Shown here in pieces: positions 16,646-25,644 of a DNA stretch of 64,000 bases. Source of the DNA: Steroidobacteraceae bacterium (GTDB taxonomy: Bacteria; Pseudomonadota; Gammaproteobacteria; Steroidobacterales; Steroidobacteraceae). The position numbers and the translations under genes were made by a program. Location: assembly GCA_041395505.1 (NCBI GenBank), contig JAWLAG010000002.1:811001-875000 (forward strand), written 5' to 3'. Position 1 is the stretch's first letter; every line of letters starts with the position of its first letter. The notes beneath the pieces are model-generated. The model was given only the letters and a program-made list of their open reading frames with translations. It searched no databases and was not told where the DNA came from.

Positions 16646-17812
16646 CTAGGCCGTCAGCCATGCCCGCAGACGCACGCCGCCTGCCGCATCCGTATCGACT
16701 GATAATCTGCCGCCGAGCGCCGCCAGTCGCTCGCGCATGCCCGTAAGGCCGTTGCCAAATGTGATGCGTGACGGTGTTGCGCCATTGTTTGTAACCTCGA
16801 GCAGGAGTCCATCATCATCGCGACGGCAAAGCAGGCGAATTTCGCTCGCCCGACCGTGACGCAATGCGTTGGTGATGGCCTCCTGCGCGCAGCGCAGGAT
16901 GGTCTCTGCCTGGGCTACTGAATCGACGCGCAAATCCGGTTCAACATCCACGGCAATGTGCGTTCCTGCGACCGGACGGGCGAGCGCCTTGAGCGTCTCC
17001 CCGAGGGCAAGACCGTCATGTTGGCGCAATGCGCTTACCACGCCGCGAATGTCGGCCAGTAGTTCATCAGCGAGACTGGCGCCCAGCTCCATGTCGTCTC
17101 GCACTTCAGCATCGACACGGCGTGCGAGACGCGTCAGGATGAGCTTCAGTGCCGTCAGCTTGTGCCCGGCGACATCGTGCAATTCCCGCGACAGTTTCAG
17201 GCGCTCACCACTGCGTGCACTTTCCTCGAGCAACCGTTGCGTCGCCAGTAGCTCGGCATTGACATGCTCGAGATGTTCGCGGCGTCGCTCACTCACCATC
17301 ATGTAATAGCCAGTCACCGCGGCAAATCCCTCGAAAGCGAACAATGGCACGAAGTCGAGAAGGGCATCCACAAGGTCGCCGGTGAGCGACCACCAATGCA
17401 ATATCAGGAAGGCATCGAACAGGCAGACGAAGCCGATCGCCGATGCCAGCGGCATGACCGACACCAGCTGTGCAGCCACGACAATCAGCAGCACGGCGGT
17501 GTCGCCACCGCGCAGCAGGTAGTCGGCGAGCAGTACTAGTGCGCCCTGCAACAGTACGTTCAGCCTGCCGCGCGTGGTCTGTGAAGTGCGGCGGGGCAGC
17601 GAATGGACCACGAACAGAACCAGCATGCCGATGAGTGCCAGGAAACCGAACCACGCGCGCGCTTGACCCGCCTGCATGGCCGGCCAGTCGAGCACTTTCG
17701 CGCTGACGCCTAACCAGGTGACATAGGCCGCGATATTGAGCGGTGCGAACAATTGCGCGGAATTCGTCCGTGGATTGCGACGCTGCGTCGATTGTGGACC
17801 CTCGTTTCCCAT
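16646..17812 (-). CDS. Sensor histidine kinase, HisKA_3 (NarX/DesK type)
   Basis: A 388-residue kinase. The N-terminal half has about five or six hydrophobic helices and no large periplasmic domain, so it resembles DesK-like sensors that read the membrane. The dimerisation motif LSRELHDVAGHKLTALKLIL carries the phosphorylated His, and the HATPase part includes AQEAITNALRHG (N box) and GNGLTGMRERLAALGG (G box). ATG 17812 was chosen; the frame is open to 17902 but the added residues look non-coding. It forms a two-gene operon with the regulator downstream. Confidence 0.9.
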   Translation of the reverse strand: MGNEGPQSTQRRNPRTNSAQLFAPLNIAAYVTWLGVSAKVLDWPAMQAGQARAWFGFLALIGMLVLFVVHSLPRRTSQTTRGRLNVLLQGALVLLADYLLRGGDTAVLLIVVAAQLVSVMPLASAIGFVCLFDAFLILHWWSLTGDLVDALLDFVPLFAFEGFAAVTGYYMMVSERRREHLEHVNAELLATQRLLEESARSGERLKLSRELHDVAGHKLTALKLILTRLARRVDAEVRDDMELGASLADELLADIRGVVSALRQHDGLALGETLKALARPVAGTHIAVDVEPDLRVDSVAQAETILRCAQEAITNALRHGRASEIRLLCRRDDDGLLLEVTNNGATPSRITFGNGLTGMRERLAALGGRLSVDTDAAGGVRLRAWLTA

Positions 17813-17872
17813 GGCTCCAAGCATGGCAGGCCAACCGCGCTGGTGGAACCCTCGCCCCCCGCAATATGACTT

Positions 17873-17903
17873 TTGGCACCCCCTATTCGTGACCATTGGC
17901 ACC
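17873..17903. promoter_or_regulatory. TTGGCACC direct repeats in divergent promoter gap
   Basis: The 8-mer TTGGCACC occurs at 17873-17880 and 17896-17903, 23 bp apart, or about two helical turns, in the gap between the histidine kinase (minus) and the membrane gene at 17962 (plus). A pair of same-face repeats in such a gap suits a dimeric activator such as the NarL-type regulator encoded next door. No match to a known operator is claimed. Confidence 0.35.
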
Positions 17904-17961
17904 TCCTGGATGTTCGCACGCGAGGCAATACTGGCCGTGAAGACTTCCGAGGAGGCTGGTC

Positions 17962-18672
17962 ATGGAAAACACCTACGATATTTTGCTATCGATGCACGGC
18001 CTGGTCGGCGTAGCCGCACTCGTCACCTATTGGGCGGCGGCACTCGCACGCAAAGGATCACCGCTGCATATCGTGAGTGGTCGCATTTACCTGCTCGCAA
18101 TGCTCGGCATATGTGCCACCGCAATACCGATGGCTGCGATTTTCCTTGCGCGCGGGAGGACCGTGCCAGGCGTGTTCCTCGGCTATCTCGTGCTCATCAC
18201 GGCGACCGCGATGTGGGGTGGCTTTCGCGCCATTCGCCTGAAACGCAGCGAGTCCAGCTTCCGTGCCGGGTCGTACCCTGCGGTCAGCGTCGCCAACCTC
18301 GCGGCGGGACTACTCGTGCTCGCGCTCGGTCTTGCGAATACCAGCCCCCTGTTAAGCGGCATATCGTTCATCGGCATTTCAATCGGCGTGGGCAATCTGC
18401 GTCGACTCCGTTCACCGCTGGGCGTTTCCAATTGGTGGATCATGGAGCATTACGGCGCAATGCTCGGCTGCGGCATCGCGACACATGTCGCATTCCTGTC
18501 GATTGGACTCAATCGGTTGATTCAGGCCGCCGGCATGCAATTGCCGGGCACCGTCAGTCTGCTCGCTTGGGCCTTGCCGGTAACGACAGCGGCCATCGCA
18601 GCCATCATGCTCAATCGCAAATACGCCGGCGCCCGTGCCTCGCGATCACCAACAACCGCGGTTAACGCATAG
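17962..18672 (+). CDS. Seven-helix membrane protein (DUF2306-like)
   Basis: A 236-residue multipass protein with about seven hydrophobic helices. An early HGLVGVAALVTYWAAAL...GSPLHIVSGRIYLLAML segment with conserved His and Arg, and a later WWIMEHYGAMLGCGIATHVAFL, suggest a haem or quinone-handling membrane protein of the DUF2306 kind. A strong ribosome binding site (GAGGAGG) precedes the ATG. It diverges from the two-component system and may be its target. Confidence 0.65.
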   Translation: MENTYDILLSMHGLVGVAALVTYWAAALARKGSPLHIVSGRIYLLAMLGICATAIPMAAIFLARGRTVPGVFLGYLVLITATAMWGGFRAIRLKRSESSFRAGSYPAVSVANLAAGLLVLALGLANTSPLLSGISFIGISIGVGNLRRLRSPLGVSNWWIMEHYGAMLGCGIATHVAFLSIGLNRLIQAAGMQLPGTVSLLAWALPVTTAAIAAIMLNRKYAGARASRSPTTAVNA

Positions 18673-18707
18673 GGTCTGGTGCGTTGGCTGCCGCGCAGCG
18701 ACGCAGG

Positions 18708-19526
18708 CTATTTCCGTATGCCGGTGGCGATCTGCATGGCAAAGGGCACGCATATGCCTCCGGCGGACGCAAAAGGCGCCATCTTGTCGGTGACATCCCG
18801 CACTACGGCTGCTCGAGCCGCCGGGCTTGCGTTTGCGAATCCACCTGCCATCGGCGTTGCACTGACGTGCTCGGGCACGAACTGTGTGGGCACGGGCAGC
18901 TCGAGGTTGAGGCATTGCGATCGCGTTTGCGCCTGGGAGAAGCCAGCCGCACTGACCAACTTGCAGATCGCCTCGCAATCGTTAAACGCGAACGCGGCTC
19001 GCAGCCCCTGGGCTACGTCGGCGCCGATGTGGTCGTCCACCGCATGCAGGAGGGCATCGAAATAGGGGTTCTCCTCGATCCTTGACCAGAGGCTTGCGGC
19101 GACGTGACCGCCCGGCCGCAAGACTCGAAGCATTTCCGACAAGGCTTTTGGCTTATCGTCAAGAAATTGCACGGTCTGCGCGCACAGCACGACGTCGAAC
19201 TGTTGGTCATCGAACGGCAGCTGACAAGCACTGGCTGCATGCCATTCAATTTCCGCCGCGCCAGCAGTGCTGCGCGATCGGGCAATGTCAATCATGCCCG
19301 TATTGACATCGACGCCGACAGCTCGACCCTCGAGGCCAACCTTCTCGGCGGCGCACCTCGTTGCCGCGCCGGTACCGCAGCCGATATCCAGGATGGCTTG
19401 TCCGGGTTGCAGGTTGGCGCCATCGACCAGTGCGCGCGCAGCCGGCCCCAGGATCGCTGGCACCAGGATGCGTTCGTAGCGTTCGGCTGCCTCTCGGGCG
19501 AGCTGCCATTGGGTGGAAGTCGGCAT
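18708..19526 (-). CDS. UbiE/COQ5-type SAM methyltransferase
   Basis: A 272-residue class I methyltransferase. The SAM loop is AILDIGCGTGAATRCAAEKVG, followed by VGVDVNTGMIDIAR and a post-I region LPFDDQQFDVVLCAQTVQFLDD, then MLRVLRPGGHVAASLW, typical of the Methyltransf_11 group. The acceptor is unknown. ATG 19526 was chosen; the open frame continues upstream across the start of the divergent oxidoreductase gene. Confidence 0.87.
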   Translation of the reverse strand: MPTSTQWQLAREAAERYERILVPAILGPAARALVDGANLQPGQAILDIGCGTGAATRCAAEKVGLEGRAVGVDVNTGMIDIARSRSTAGAAEIEWHAASACQLPFDDQQFDVVLCAQTVQFLDDKPKALSEMLRVLRPGGHVAASLWSRIEENPYFDALLHAVDDHIGADVAQGLRAAFAFNDCEAICKLVSAAGFSQAQTRSQCLNLELPVPTQFVPEHVSATPMAGGFANASPAARAAVVRDVTDKMAPFASAGGICVPFAMQIATGIRK

Positions 19527-19569
19527 CGGGATATCATAACCGCGTGATAGCAATATCAGGGACCGCGAC

Positions 19570-20598
19570 ATGAAACTCCCCGCCAAACAACAACGATACG
19601 AACTACGCAAGCGTGGCGCGAACCTCGAAGCGACGCTGGTGGAAGCGCCGGTCGAACAGCCGCGCAATGACGAGGTCCTGGTTCGGGTTCGTGCCGCTTC
19701 GATCAACCGACGCGACCTCATGATCGCGGCCGGCATCTATCCGACATCGCGACCTGAGGGGGTCGTGCCGTTTTCCGACGGTGCCGGTGAAGTCGTTGCG
19801 ACAGGCCCGCGTGTCCGGCAGCTCAAGGCGGGTGATCATGTTGCCGCGTGCTTTTTTCGTGACTGGCAGGATGGACGCATGCCGGCCGCCAGCATGGCCA
19901 CGGCGCTCGGCGCCGGCGTCGATGGCATGCTCGCCGAATTCGTCACCTTGCCCGAGCATGCGCTGGTCGGGTTGCCGAAATATCTCTCGCTCGAGGAAGC
20001 AGCGACATTGCCCTGCGCCGCGGTGACCGCCTGGAGCGCGCTGTTCGCGCGCTTGGCCATGCGCGAGGGCGATTGGGTGCTGCTGCAGGGTACCGGTGGT
20101 GTCGCAATATTCGGCTTGCAGTTGGCGAAAGCCGCTGGAGCGCGTTGCGCCATCATCAGTTCAAGCGACGAGAAGCTCGCACGCGCGCAATCTCTCGGCG
20201 CGGACCTCACCATCAACTACCGCTCGACCGCTGACTGGGACAAGGCTCTCCTCGAGCGTACTCAAGGACACGGCGCCGATTGCATCTTCGAGCTGGGCGG
20301 GAAGGCAACCATTGGGCGCTCGATGAATGCGTTGGCGAGTGGCGGACAGATCGCAATTATCGGTGGCCTGAGTGAATTTGGCGGCGAAGTCCCGACCCTC
20401 GCGCTGATCGGCAAGAGCGCTACCGTCACCGGCATCACCGTAGGATCCAGGGCGGATTTTCTGCGTCTGCTCGAATTCATGACACGCCACTCCATCCGGC
20501 CCATCATCGATCGACGCATCCCCTTCGCACAGGCGGCTCAAAGCTACGGCGCAATGGCCGAGGACCGTCATTTCGGCAAGATCGTCGTTACAGTTTGA
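19570..20598 (+). CDS. Zinc-type/quinone oxidoreductase-like MDR dehydrogenase
   Basis: A 342-residue medium-chain dehydrogenase/reductase. The N-terminal GroES-like domain contains VVPFSDGAGEVVATGPRV. The Rossmann loop is WVLLQGTGGVAIFGLQLAKAAGARC, and a C-terminal MTRHSIRPIIDRRIPFAQAAQSYGAM closes the fold. It lacks the four structural zinc cysteines, so it is closer to NADPH quinone oxidoreductases or alkene reductases. It ends 63 bp before the MarR gene and may belong to the catabolic locus. Confidence 0.88.
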   Translation: MKLPAKQQRYELRKRGANLEATLVEAPVEQPRNDEVLVRVRAASINRRDLMIAAGIYPTSRPEGVVPFSDGAGEVVATGPRVRQLKAGDHVAACFFRDWQDGRMPAASMATALGAGVDGMLAEFVTLPEHALVGLPKYLSLEEAATLPCAAVTAWSALFARLAMREGDWVLLQGTGGVAIFGLQLAKAAGARCAIISSSDEKLARAQSLGADLTINYRSTADWDKALLERTQGHGADCIFELGGKATIGRSMNALASGGQIAIIGGLSEFGGEVPTLALIGKSATVTGITVGSRADFLRLLEFMTRHSIRPIIDRRIPFAQAAQSYGAMAEDRHFGKIVVTV

Positions 20599-20640
20599 TC
20601 GTCGCAGGTCGAATCATCGCCGACATTTGCCGGGCATTTG

Positions 20641-20656
20641 TTTTAACGTTAAAGTA
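20641..20656. promoter_or_regulatory. Putative MarR operator 1 (autoregulatory)
   Basis: TTTTAACGTTAAAGTA ends 5 bp before the MarR start codon and contains a perfect 12-bp palindrome at 20642-20653. Closely related 16-mers lie at 28804 and 39259 in front of the other operons of the locus. Placement over its own ribosome-binding/promoter region fits autorepression by the MarR protein. The assignment is inference from position and similarity. Confidence 0.6.
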
Positions 20657-20661
20657 GTTTC

Positions 20662-21153
20662 ATGGCATCCAACCTTGCCCTGGATCTGCGCGAGAAACTG
20701 CACGGCGCGCCTCATAGCAAGCGATCACTGCGGTTGTGGCTACGACTGCTCAGCTGCGCCATCGTGATCGAAAAACGCATCCGCAACAAACTACGCGACG
20801 AATTCGACACCACCTTGCCGCGCTTCGACGTCCTCGCCGCGCTCGAGCGCAATGACAAGGGCTTGACGATGAGCCAGTTGTCGCGACAGATCCTCGTATC
20901 GAACGGCAACGTGACGGGTGTCGTCGCGCGTCTCATCGATGACTGCATGGTCGAACGTATCGAGGACACGAGCGATCGCCGTGTCGTCAAGGTGACGATG
21001 ACACGCAAGGGCAGGGACTCATTCTCGCGCATGGCAAGAGTACACGAACGATGGATCGACCAGATATTCGGCGATCTTGGCGACGATGAGATCAACGCGC
21101 TTTTGGACGATCTGGCGAGATTACGCAAATCCGTAGACAACAACCCGGTGTAA
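20662..21153 (+). CDS. MarR-family transcriptional regulator
   Basis: A 163-residue MarR protein. The winged helix-turn-helix is LPRFDVLAALERNDKGLTMSQLSRQILVSNGNVTGVVARLIDDCMVERIEDTSDRRVVKVTMTRKG, including the wing residues DRR. Terminal helices form the dimer interface. Such regulators are usually repressors released by an aromatic or acyl-CoA ligand. It is the first gene of a forward operon; only 2 bp separate it from the monooxygenase gene. Likely binds the palindrome just upstream and its copies at 28804 and 39259. Confidence 0.92.
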   Translation: MASNLALDLREKLHGAPHSKRSLRLWLRLLSCAIVIEKRIRNKLRDEFDTTLPRFDVLAALERNDKGLTMSQLSRQILVSNGNVTGVVARLIDDCMVERIEDTSDRRVVKVTMTRKGRDSFSRMARVHERWIDQIFGDLGDDEINALLDDLARLRKSVDNNPV

Positions 21154-21155
21154 TC

Positions 21156-22268
21156 ATGGGACGCAAGCAATCACCCATCCTCAACGACAACAAGCTCAAG
21201 CTCGGATTCTTCTCACCGAACTGCTCAGGCGGCATGTCGGTCACGAAGGTCAAGGAGCGTTGGGTCAATTCCTGGGACAACAACATCGCGCTGGCAAAAC
21301 TGGCGGACGATGCTGGCATCGAGTTTCTGTTGCCCATCGCTCGCTGGATTGGCTACGGCGGCGAGACCGACTTTCATGGCAGCGTACTCGAGACCTTGAC
21401 CTGGGCCACGGGCTTGCTGGCAAATACCAGGCGCATCAATGTGTTCGCAACGGTGCACACCGCCTTCATCCATCCAGTCGTGGCCGCCAAGCAGCTGGCG
21501 ACCGCCGATCAGCTCGGCCATGGTCGCCTCGGCCTGAATGTCGTCGCTGGCTGGAACAAGCCCGAATACGATGCCTTTGGCATTGACTTGCCACAAGCTC
21601 ATGCCGATCGCTATGCATTGGCGCAGGAGTGGTTCGACGTCATTACCCGCATCTGGAATCACGACGGACCCTTCGACTGGAACGGCAGGTTTTACAAGCT
21701 GAAGGGCATTTATGGATTTCCCCGCCCCTACGACGGTGTCCCGCCGATCATGAATGCCGCAGGTTCGGGCGAAGGGCGGCAATTCGCCGCGCGGAACGCC
21801 GACTTCCTGTTCAAGATCGCGATCGACGTCGCCGCGGAGAAGAGCGAAGTCGACGAAATCAAAGCCAACGCAAGAAAACTCGGCCGCGATACCGGCGTAT
21901 TCACCCTCTGCCACGTCGTCTGCCGTCCGACGAAGAAAGAAGCCGAGGAGTACTACCGCTACTACGCTGATGAACAGGCCGACTGGGGCGCTGTCGATAA
22001 CCTCATGCGTTTGCAGGGACTGCATGCACAGTCCTTCCCGCCCGAGGCTCTGCGAACCATGCGCAGCCGCTTCGCTGCCGGCCACGGTACCTATCCCCTG
22101 GTTGGTGATCCCGACAGCATCGCGGCCGAAATGGAGAAAATTCCTGCGGCGGGCTTCGCCGGCTGCACGCTCAGCTTCGTCGACTACGTCAAGGAGTTTC
22201 CGTATTTTCGCGACGAGGTACTGCCGCGACTCGAACGCAAGGGTCTGCGCCGACCGTTCAAGGCCTAG
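21156..22268 (+). CDS. RutA-like FMN-dependent luciferase-type monooxygenase
   Basis: A 370-residue bacterial luciferase-like monooxygenase. LGFFSPNCSGGMSVTKV, DAGIEFLLPIARWIGYGGETDFHGSVLETLTWATGLLA and GRLGLNVVAGWNKPEYDAFG closely follow the layout of RutA/DmoA-type oxygenases, which insert oxygen with reduced FMN. A separate flavin reductase is needed and none is visible in the window. It sits second in the MarR operon, so it probably opens or hydroxylates the pathway substrate. Confidence 0.87.
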   Translation: MGRKQSPILNDNKLKLGFFSPNCSGGMSVTKVKERWVNSWDNNIALAKLADDAGIEFLLPIARWIGYGGETDFHGSVLETLTWATGLLANTRRINVFATVHTAFIHPVVAAKQLATADQLGHGRLGLNVVAGWNKPEYDAFGIDLPQAHADRYALAQEWFDVITRIWNHDGPFDWNGRFYKLKGIYGFPRPYDGVPPIMNAAGSGEGRQFAARNADFLFKIAIDVAAEKSEVDEIKANARKLGRDTGVFTLCHVVCRPTKKEAEEYYRYYADEQADWGAVDNLMRLQGLHAQSFPPEALRTMRSRFAAGHGTYPLVGDPDSIAAEMEKIPAAGFAGCTLSFVDYVKEFPYFRDEVLPRLERKGLRRPFKA

Positions 22269-22273
22269 TTGCA

Positions 22274-22858
22274 ATGGCAGCAGACCTGCCCTTTGATCCC
22301 GCGCGCCGACGCCTGCTCGGCGCCGCAGGCGCGCTCGCTACGACGTATCTGATCGGTGGCTGCGAAGTAAAGACCACGCCGGAGGACGCGCGCGCCAGGG
22401 GGGCAACGCTTGCCGTACTGACCGCCGCCGAAGCAGCAACCCTGGATGCGCTGGCCGATTTCTTCGTACCGGGTGCCCGGGACTTGGGCCTTGCCCAGTT
22501 CATCGATGCAGAACTCGCCGCACCACCGGAGCGGCAGGTCCTGATGATCAAATATCTCGGTGTCGCGCCGCCATTTCTTGATTTCTACCGCGGTGGCCTC
22601 GCGGGTCTCGACGCGGCAGCACGAGCAGATGGCAACAAACAATTCGCCGCCCTCGACGACAGTGCGCGCACGCGGATCCTCACGAGCGCGGCTAGCGGTG
22701 CGAACCTGCCCGGTTGGGAGGGCCCGCCGGCGCCTTTTTTCAGTTTCGTACTGCGCAATGACGCCATCGATGTCGTCTATGGCCATCCGCAGGGGTTCGA
22801 AAAACTCGGCGTTCCGTACATGCCGCACATCCTGCCGCCCACACCATGGCCAAGCTGA
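22274..22858 (+). CDS. Gluconate 2-dehydrogenase subunit 3-like Tat lipoprotein
   Basis: A 194-residue accessory subunit. The N terminus has a twin-arginine signal (DPARRRLLGAAGALATTYLI) ending in a lipobox-like IGGC, so it is exported folded and probably lipid-anchored. The body (LTAAEAATLDALADFFVPGA...LGLAQFIDAELA) matches subunit 3 of gluconate dehydrogenase-type GMC enzymes. The next gene, a GMC flavoenzyme without its own signal, overlaps it by 13 bp and would be carried out with it. Confidence 0.87.
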   Translation: MAADLPFDPARRRLLGAAGALATTYLIGGCEVKTTPEDARARGATLAVLTAAEAATLDALADFFVPGARDLGLAQFIDAELAAPPERQVLMIKYLGVAPPFLDFYRGGLAGLDAAARADGNKQFAALDDSARTRILTSAASGANLPGWEGPPAPFFSFVLRNDAIDVVYGHPQGFEKLGVPYMPHILPPTPWPS

Positions 22859-24429
22859 TCAACGAAAAGGTCGACGCGGTCATCGTCGGTTCCGGAGCCG
22901 CTGGCAGTGTCATGGCCGCACGCCTTGCAACGGGCGGCAAACAGGTCATCGTGCTCGAAGCGGGGCCCGAGCGACGTAATGCGGACCTCGTCAGTTCGAC
23001 CTTGTGGGCCCGCCGCCTCAAGTGGCACGGGGACCCAGTGACCGAAAGCGGCGATCACCCCGTCGCCTATGTGCTCAATTCCGGCTATGGCACGGGCGGC
23101 GCGGCCCTGCATCACTATGCAGTCTGGCCGCGCCTGCATCCGGACGACTTCCGCTTGCGCAGCCGGTTCGATGCCGGCAACGACTGGCCGATCACCTACG
23201 ATGATCTGCGCCCGCACTACGATGCGGTGCAGGCCGAGGCGGGAATTTCCGGTGATGCGAAGCTCGAAAAATGGCGGCCACCGGGCGATCCCTACCCGTT
23301 GCCGCCGGTCCCGGTCCATGCCCAGGGCGAAATGATTGCCCGTGGGTTCAGTCAACTTGGCATGGCGACGGCGCCGCTGCCGCTCGCGGTCACCTCAAAG
23401 CCTTATCGCAATCGTCCGGCCTGCATCTGGGATGGTTGGTGCGACGCAGGGTGTCCGATCGGCGCACTGGCGAATCCGTTGACCGTCTACCTGCCGATTG
23501 CGCTCGCCCAGGGGGCGCAACTGCGCCACAACGCGACGGTTACGCGGATACTGACCGATCCCAAGGGCAAGCGTGCGATCGGCGTGGAATACGTCGATGC
23601 CGCGGGCGAGCGCCACGAGCAGCTGGCGGACCTGGTGGTCGTCGCGGCATTTGCGGTGCAAACGCCGCGGCTGTTGCTCGCGTCGACTTCCGATTCGCAC
23701 CCGCAAGGACTCGGCAATGCCCGCGACCTCGTCGGGCGCGGCATCATGACGCATGCGGCAGGCCTCGTGTATGGCCTGTTCGACGAGGACAGCAAGTGCT
23801 ACATGGGCGCCTTTGGCGGCCAATTGCTCAACCAGGACGGCTACGACAAGAAGCGGCACGCTGACAAGGCTGCGCTCGGCAGTTATCAGTGGATGATTGC
23901 CCAGGCCGTGAAGCCGAATGATCTCCTCGGCATCAGCACGACGCGACCGGACCTCACGGGCAGGGCGCTCGATGAGTTCATGCACAAGGCGGCACGCGGA
24001 TTCGCCAGCATGACCGCGGTCATCGAGGATATTGCACAGCCTGGCAACCGCGTCAGCCTCGGCGATGCGCGCGACTCCCGTGGCGTGCCCCTGGCGCGCG
24101 TGCACCATGATGCGGACCCGCGCAGCCGCAAGCTGTGGGAGGCGGTGCTCGATGAGGGCAAACGCGTTTTCGAAGCCGCCGGCGCGCGCGAAGTCTGGAC
24201 CGGCCCTCACGGCGGCATGCACATCATGGGCGGCACGCCCATGGGACATTCGCCGGAGATGTCTGTCACCAACGTTTACGGACAACTGCATGATATGCCG
24301 AATGTCGTGATCGCCGGCCCGGGTCTTTTTCCATCGAGCGGCGGTGTCAATCCCACCTTCACCGTCCATGCTCTGGCATCACGCTCCGCGGCGCATATCC
24401 TTGCCAACTGGCGCGATGCCATCGCCTGA
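22846..24429 (+). CDS. GMC oxidoreductase with Fe-S loop, large subunit
   Basis: A 527-residue FAD enzyme. The dinucleotide-binding loop is VDAVIVGSGAAGSVMAARLA and the GMC C-terminal active site reads MHIMGGTPMGHS and GGVNPTFTVHALASRSAAHIL. A C-x5-C-x3-C loop (Cys193, 199, 203; ACIWDGWCDAGCPIGA) matches the spacing of the 3Fe-4S ligands known in bacterial FAD-glucose dehydrogenase. No signal peptide is present, so export should depend on the overlapping Tat subunit. It likely oxidises an alcohol in the periplasm and passes electrons to a cytochrome or quinone not seen here. Confidence 0.87.
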   Translation: MAKLINEKVDAVIVGSGAAGSVMAARLATGGKQVIVLEAGPERRNADLVSSTLWARRLKWHGDPVTESGDHPVAYVLNSGYGTGGAALHHYAVWPRLHPDDFRLRSRFDAGNDWPITYDDLRPHYDAVQAEAGISGDAKLEKWRPPGDPYPLPPVPVHAQGEMIARGFSQLGMATAPLPLAVTSKPYRNRPACIWDGWCDAGCPIGALANPLTVYLPIALAQGAQLRHNATVTRILTDPKGKRAIGVEYVDAAGERHEQLADLVVVAAFAVQTPRLLLASTSDSHPQGLGNARDLVGRGIMTHAAGLVYGLFDEDSKCYMGAFGGQLLNQDGYDKKRHADKAALGSYQWMIAQAVKPNDLLGISTTRPDLTGRALDEFMHKAARGFASMTAVIEDIAQPGNRVSLGDARDSRGVPLARVHHDADPRSRKLWEAVLDEGKRVFEAAGAREVWTGPHGGMHIMGGTPMGHSPEMSVTNVYGQLHDMPNVVIAGPGLFPSSGGVNPTFTVHALASRSAAHILANWRDAIA

Positions 24430-24432
24430 GCG

Positions 24433-25644
24433 ATGACGGCACTTCCACAAATTCCCTACGGCGCCTACTGGTCCACGCCCTTCGCTCGCTGGCAGGGTAG
24501 CTTCGCGCACCTGCATAGCCTGCGGTTTGCGGCACACACGCTCGCCATCGAACTCGCCGCGCGACAGATCGACCCAAAAGCCATCGACTTCGCGACGCTC
24601 GGGATGACGAGACCAGAAAAGAACGCGTTCTATGGCGTGCCCTGGCTCATGGGTCTTGCCGGAGCACCGGGCGTAGGTGGCCCCACCGTCGCGCAGGCCT
24701 GCGCGAGCAGCGTTCGCGCACTGCGTACGGTCTGCCAGGAGATTGCGGATGGTTCGGCGCACTGCGCACTGGCCATCGCCTGCGATCGCACGTCGAACGG
24801 TCCACACATCTATTACCCGGACCCTCACGCGCCTGGTGGAACGGGCCAGTCCGAAGACTTCATCATGGAGAACATGGCCCGCGATCCACTCGGCGATCAT
24901 TCCATGGCGCAGACCGCCGAGAATTGCGCGCGCAAGTTCGATATCAGCACAGCGATGCAGCACGAAGTCGTGCTGCGGCGCGAAGCGCAGTACCGCGACG
25001 CCCTGGCGGACGACCACGCCTTCCAGAAGCGGTACATGCGGCTGCCTTTCCCGATTCCCGATGCGCGCCTTCGCAAGACCATGGCACAAGCGGATGGTGA
25101 TTCCGGCGTGCGGTTTTCGACCGCCGAAGGACTGGCAGCACTGAAGCCGGTCATCGAAGGCGGCACGGTGACTTTTGGCGGCCAGACGCATCCGGCCGAC
25201 GGCAACGCCGCCATTGTCGTGACGAGCGCCGATCGGGCCGCACAACTTGCGAGCGACAAGGCCATCAAGATCGAGGTCCTTGGCTTCGGGCAGGCCCGGG
25301 CCGCGCTCGCGTTCATGCCGCTCGCCCCGGTGCCGGCGGCTCGGCAGGCGCTCGATGCCGCAGGTATCGCCGCGAAGGATCTCGCCGCAGTCAAGACGCA
25401 CAATCCGTTCGCAGTCAACGATCTTGTGCTCGCGCGCGAGCTCGGCCTCGATGTCATGCACATGAACAATTACGGCTGCTCGCTGGTGTACGGCCATCCG
25501 AACGCGCCCACCGGTTTGCGCGGCTGCATCGAACTCATCGAGGAGCTGGTGATACGCGGTGGCGGCTGCGGACTGTTCGCCGGCTGCGCTGCGGGCGACA
25601 CCGCCATGGCAGTCGTGCTACGTGTCGGCGACCGTTCGGTCTAA
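24433..25644 (+). CDS. Thiolase-family acyl-CoA acyltransferase
   Basis: A 403-residue thiolase-fold protein of the acetyl-CoA acetyltransferase/SCP-x group. The nucleophilic Cys is in TVAQACASSVRAL, the His in YGCSLVYGHPNAPTGLRG and the second Cys in LFAGCAAGDTAMAVVL, so all three catalytic residues are retained. It would cleave a 3-oxoacyl-CoA, the last step of a side-chain or ring beta-oxidation round. No DUF35 partner follows. The stop overlaps that of the convergent flavoenzyme gene by 4 bp. Confidence 0.88.
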   Translation: MTALPQIPYGAYWSTPFARWQGSFAHLHSLRFAAHTLAIELAARQIDPKAIDFATLGMTRPEKNAFYGVPWLMGLAGAPGVGGPTVAQACASSVRALRTVCQEIADGSAHCALAIACDRTSNGPHIYYPDPHAPGGTGQSEDFIMENMARDPLGDHSMAQTAENCARKFDISTAMQHEVVLRREAQYRDALADDHAFQKRYMRLPFPIPDARLRKTMAQADGDSGVRFSTAEGLAALKPVIEGGTVTFGGQTHPADGNAAIVVTSADRAAQLASDKAIKIEVLGFGQARAALAFMPLAPVPAARQALDAAGIAAKDLAAVKTHNPFAVNDLVLARELGLDVMHMNNYGCSLVYGHPNAPTGLRGCIELIEELVIRGGGCGLFAGCAAGDTAMAVVLRVGDRSV

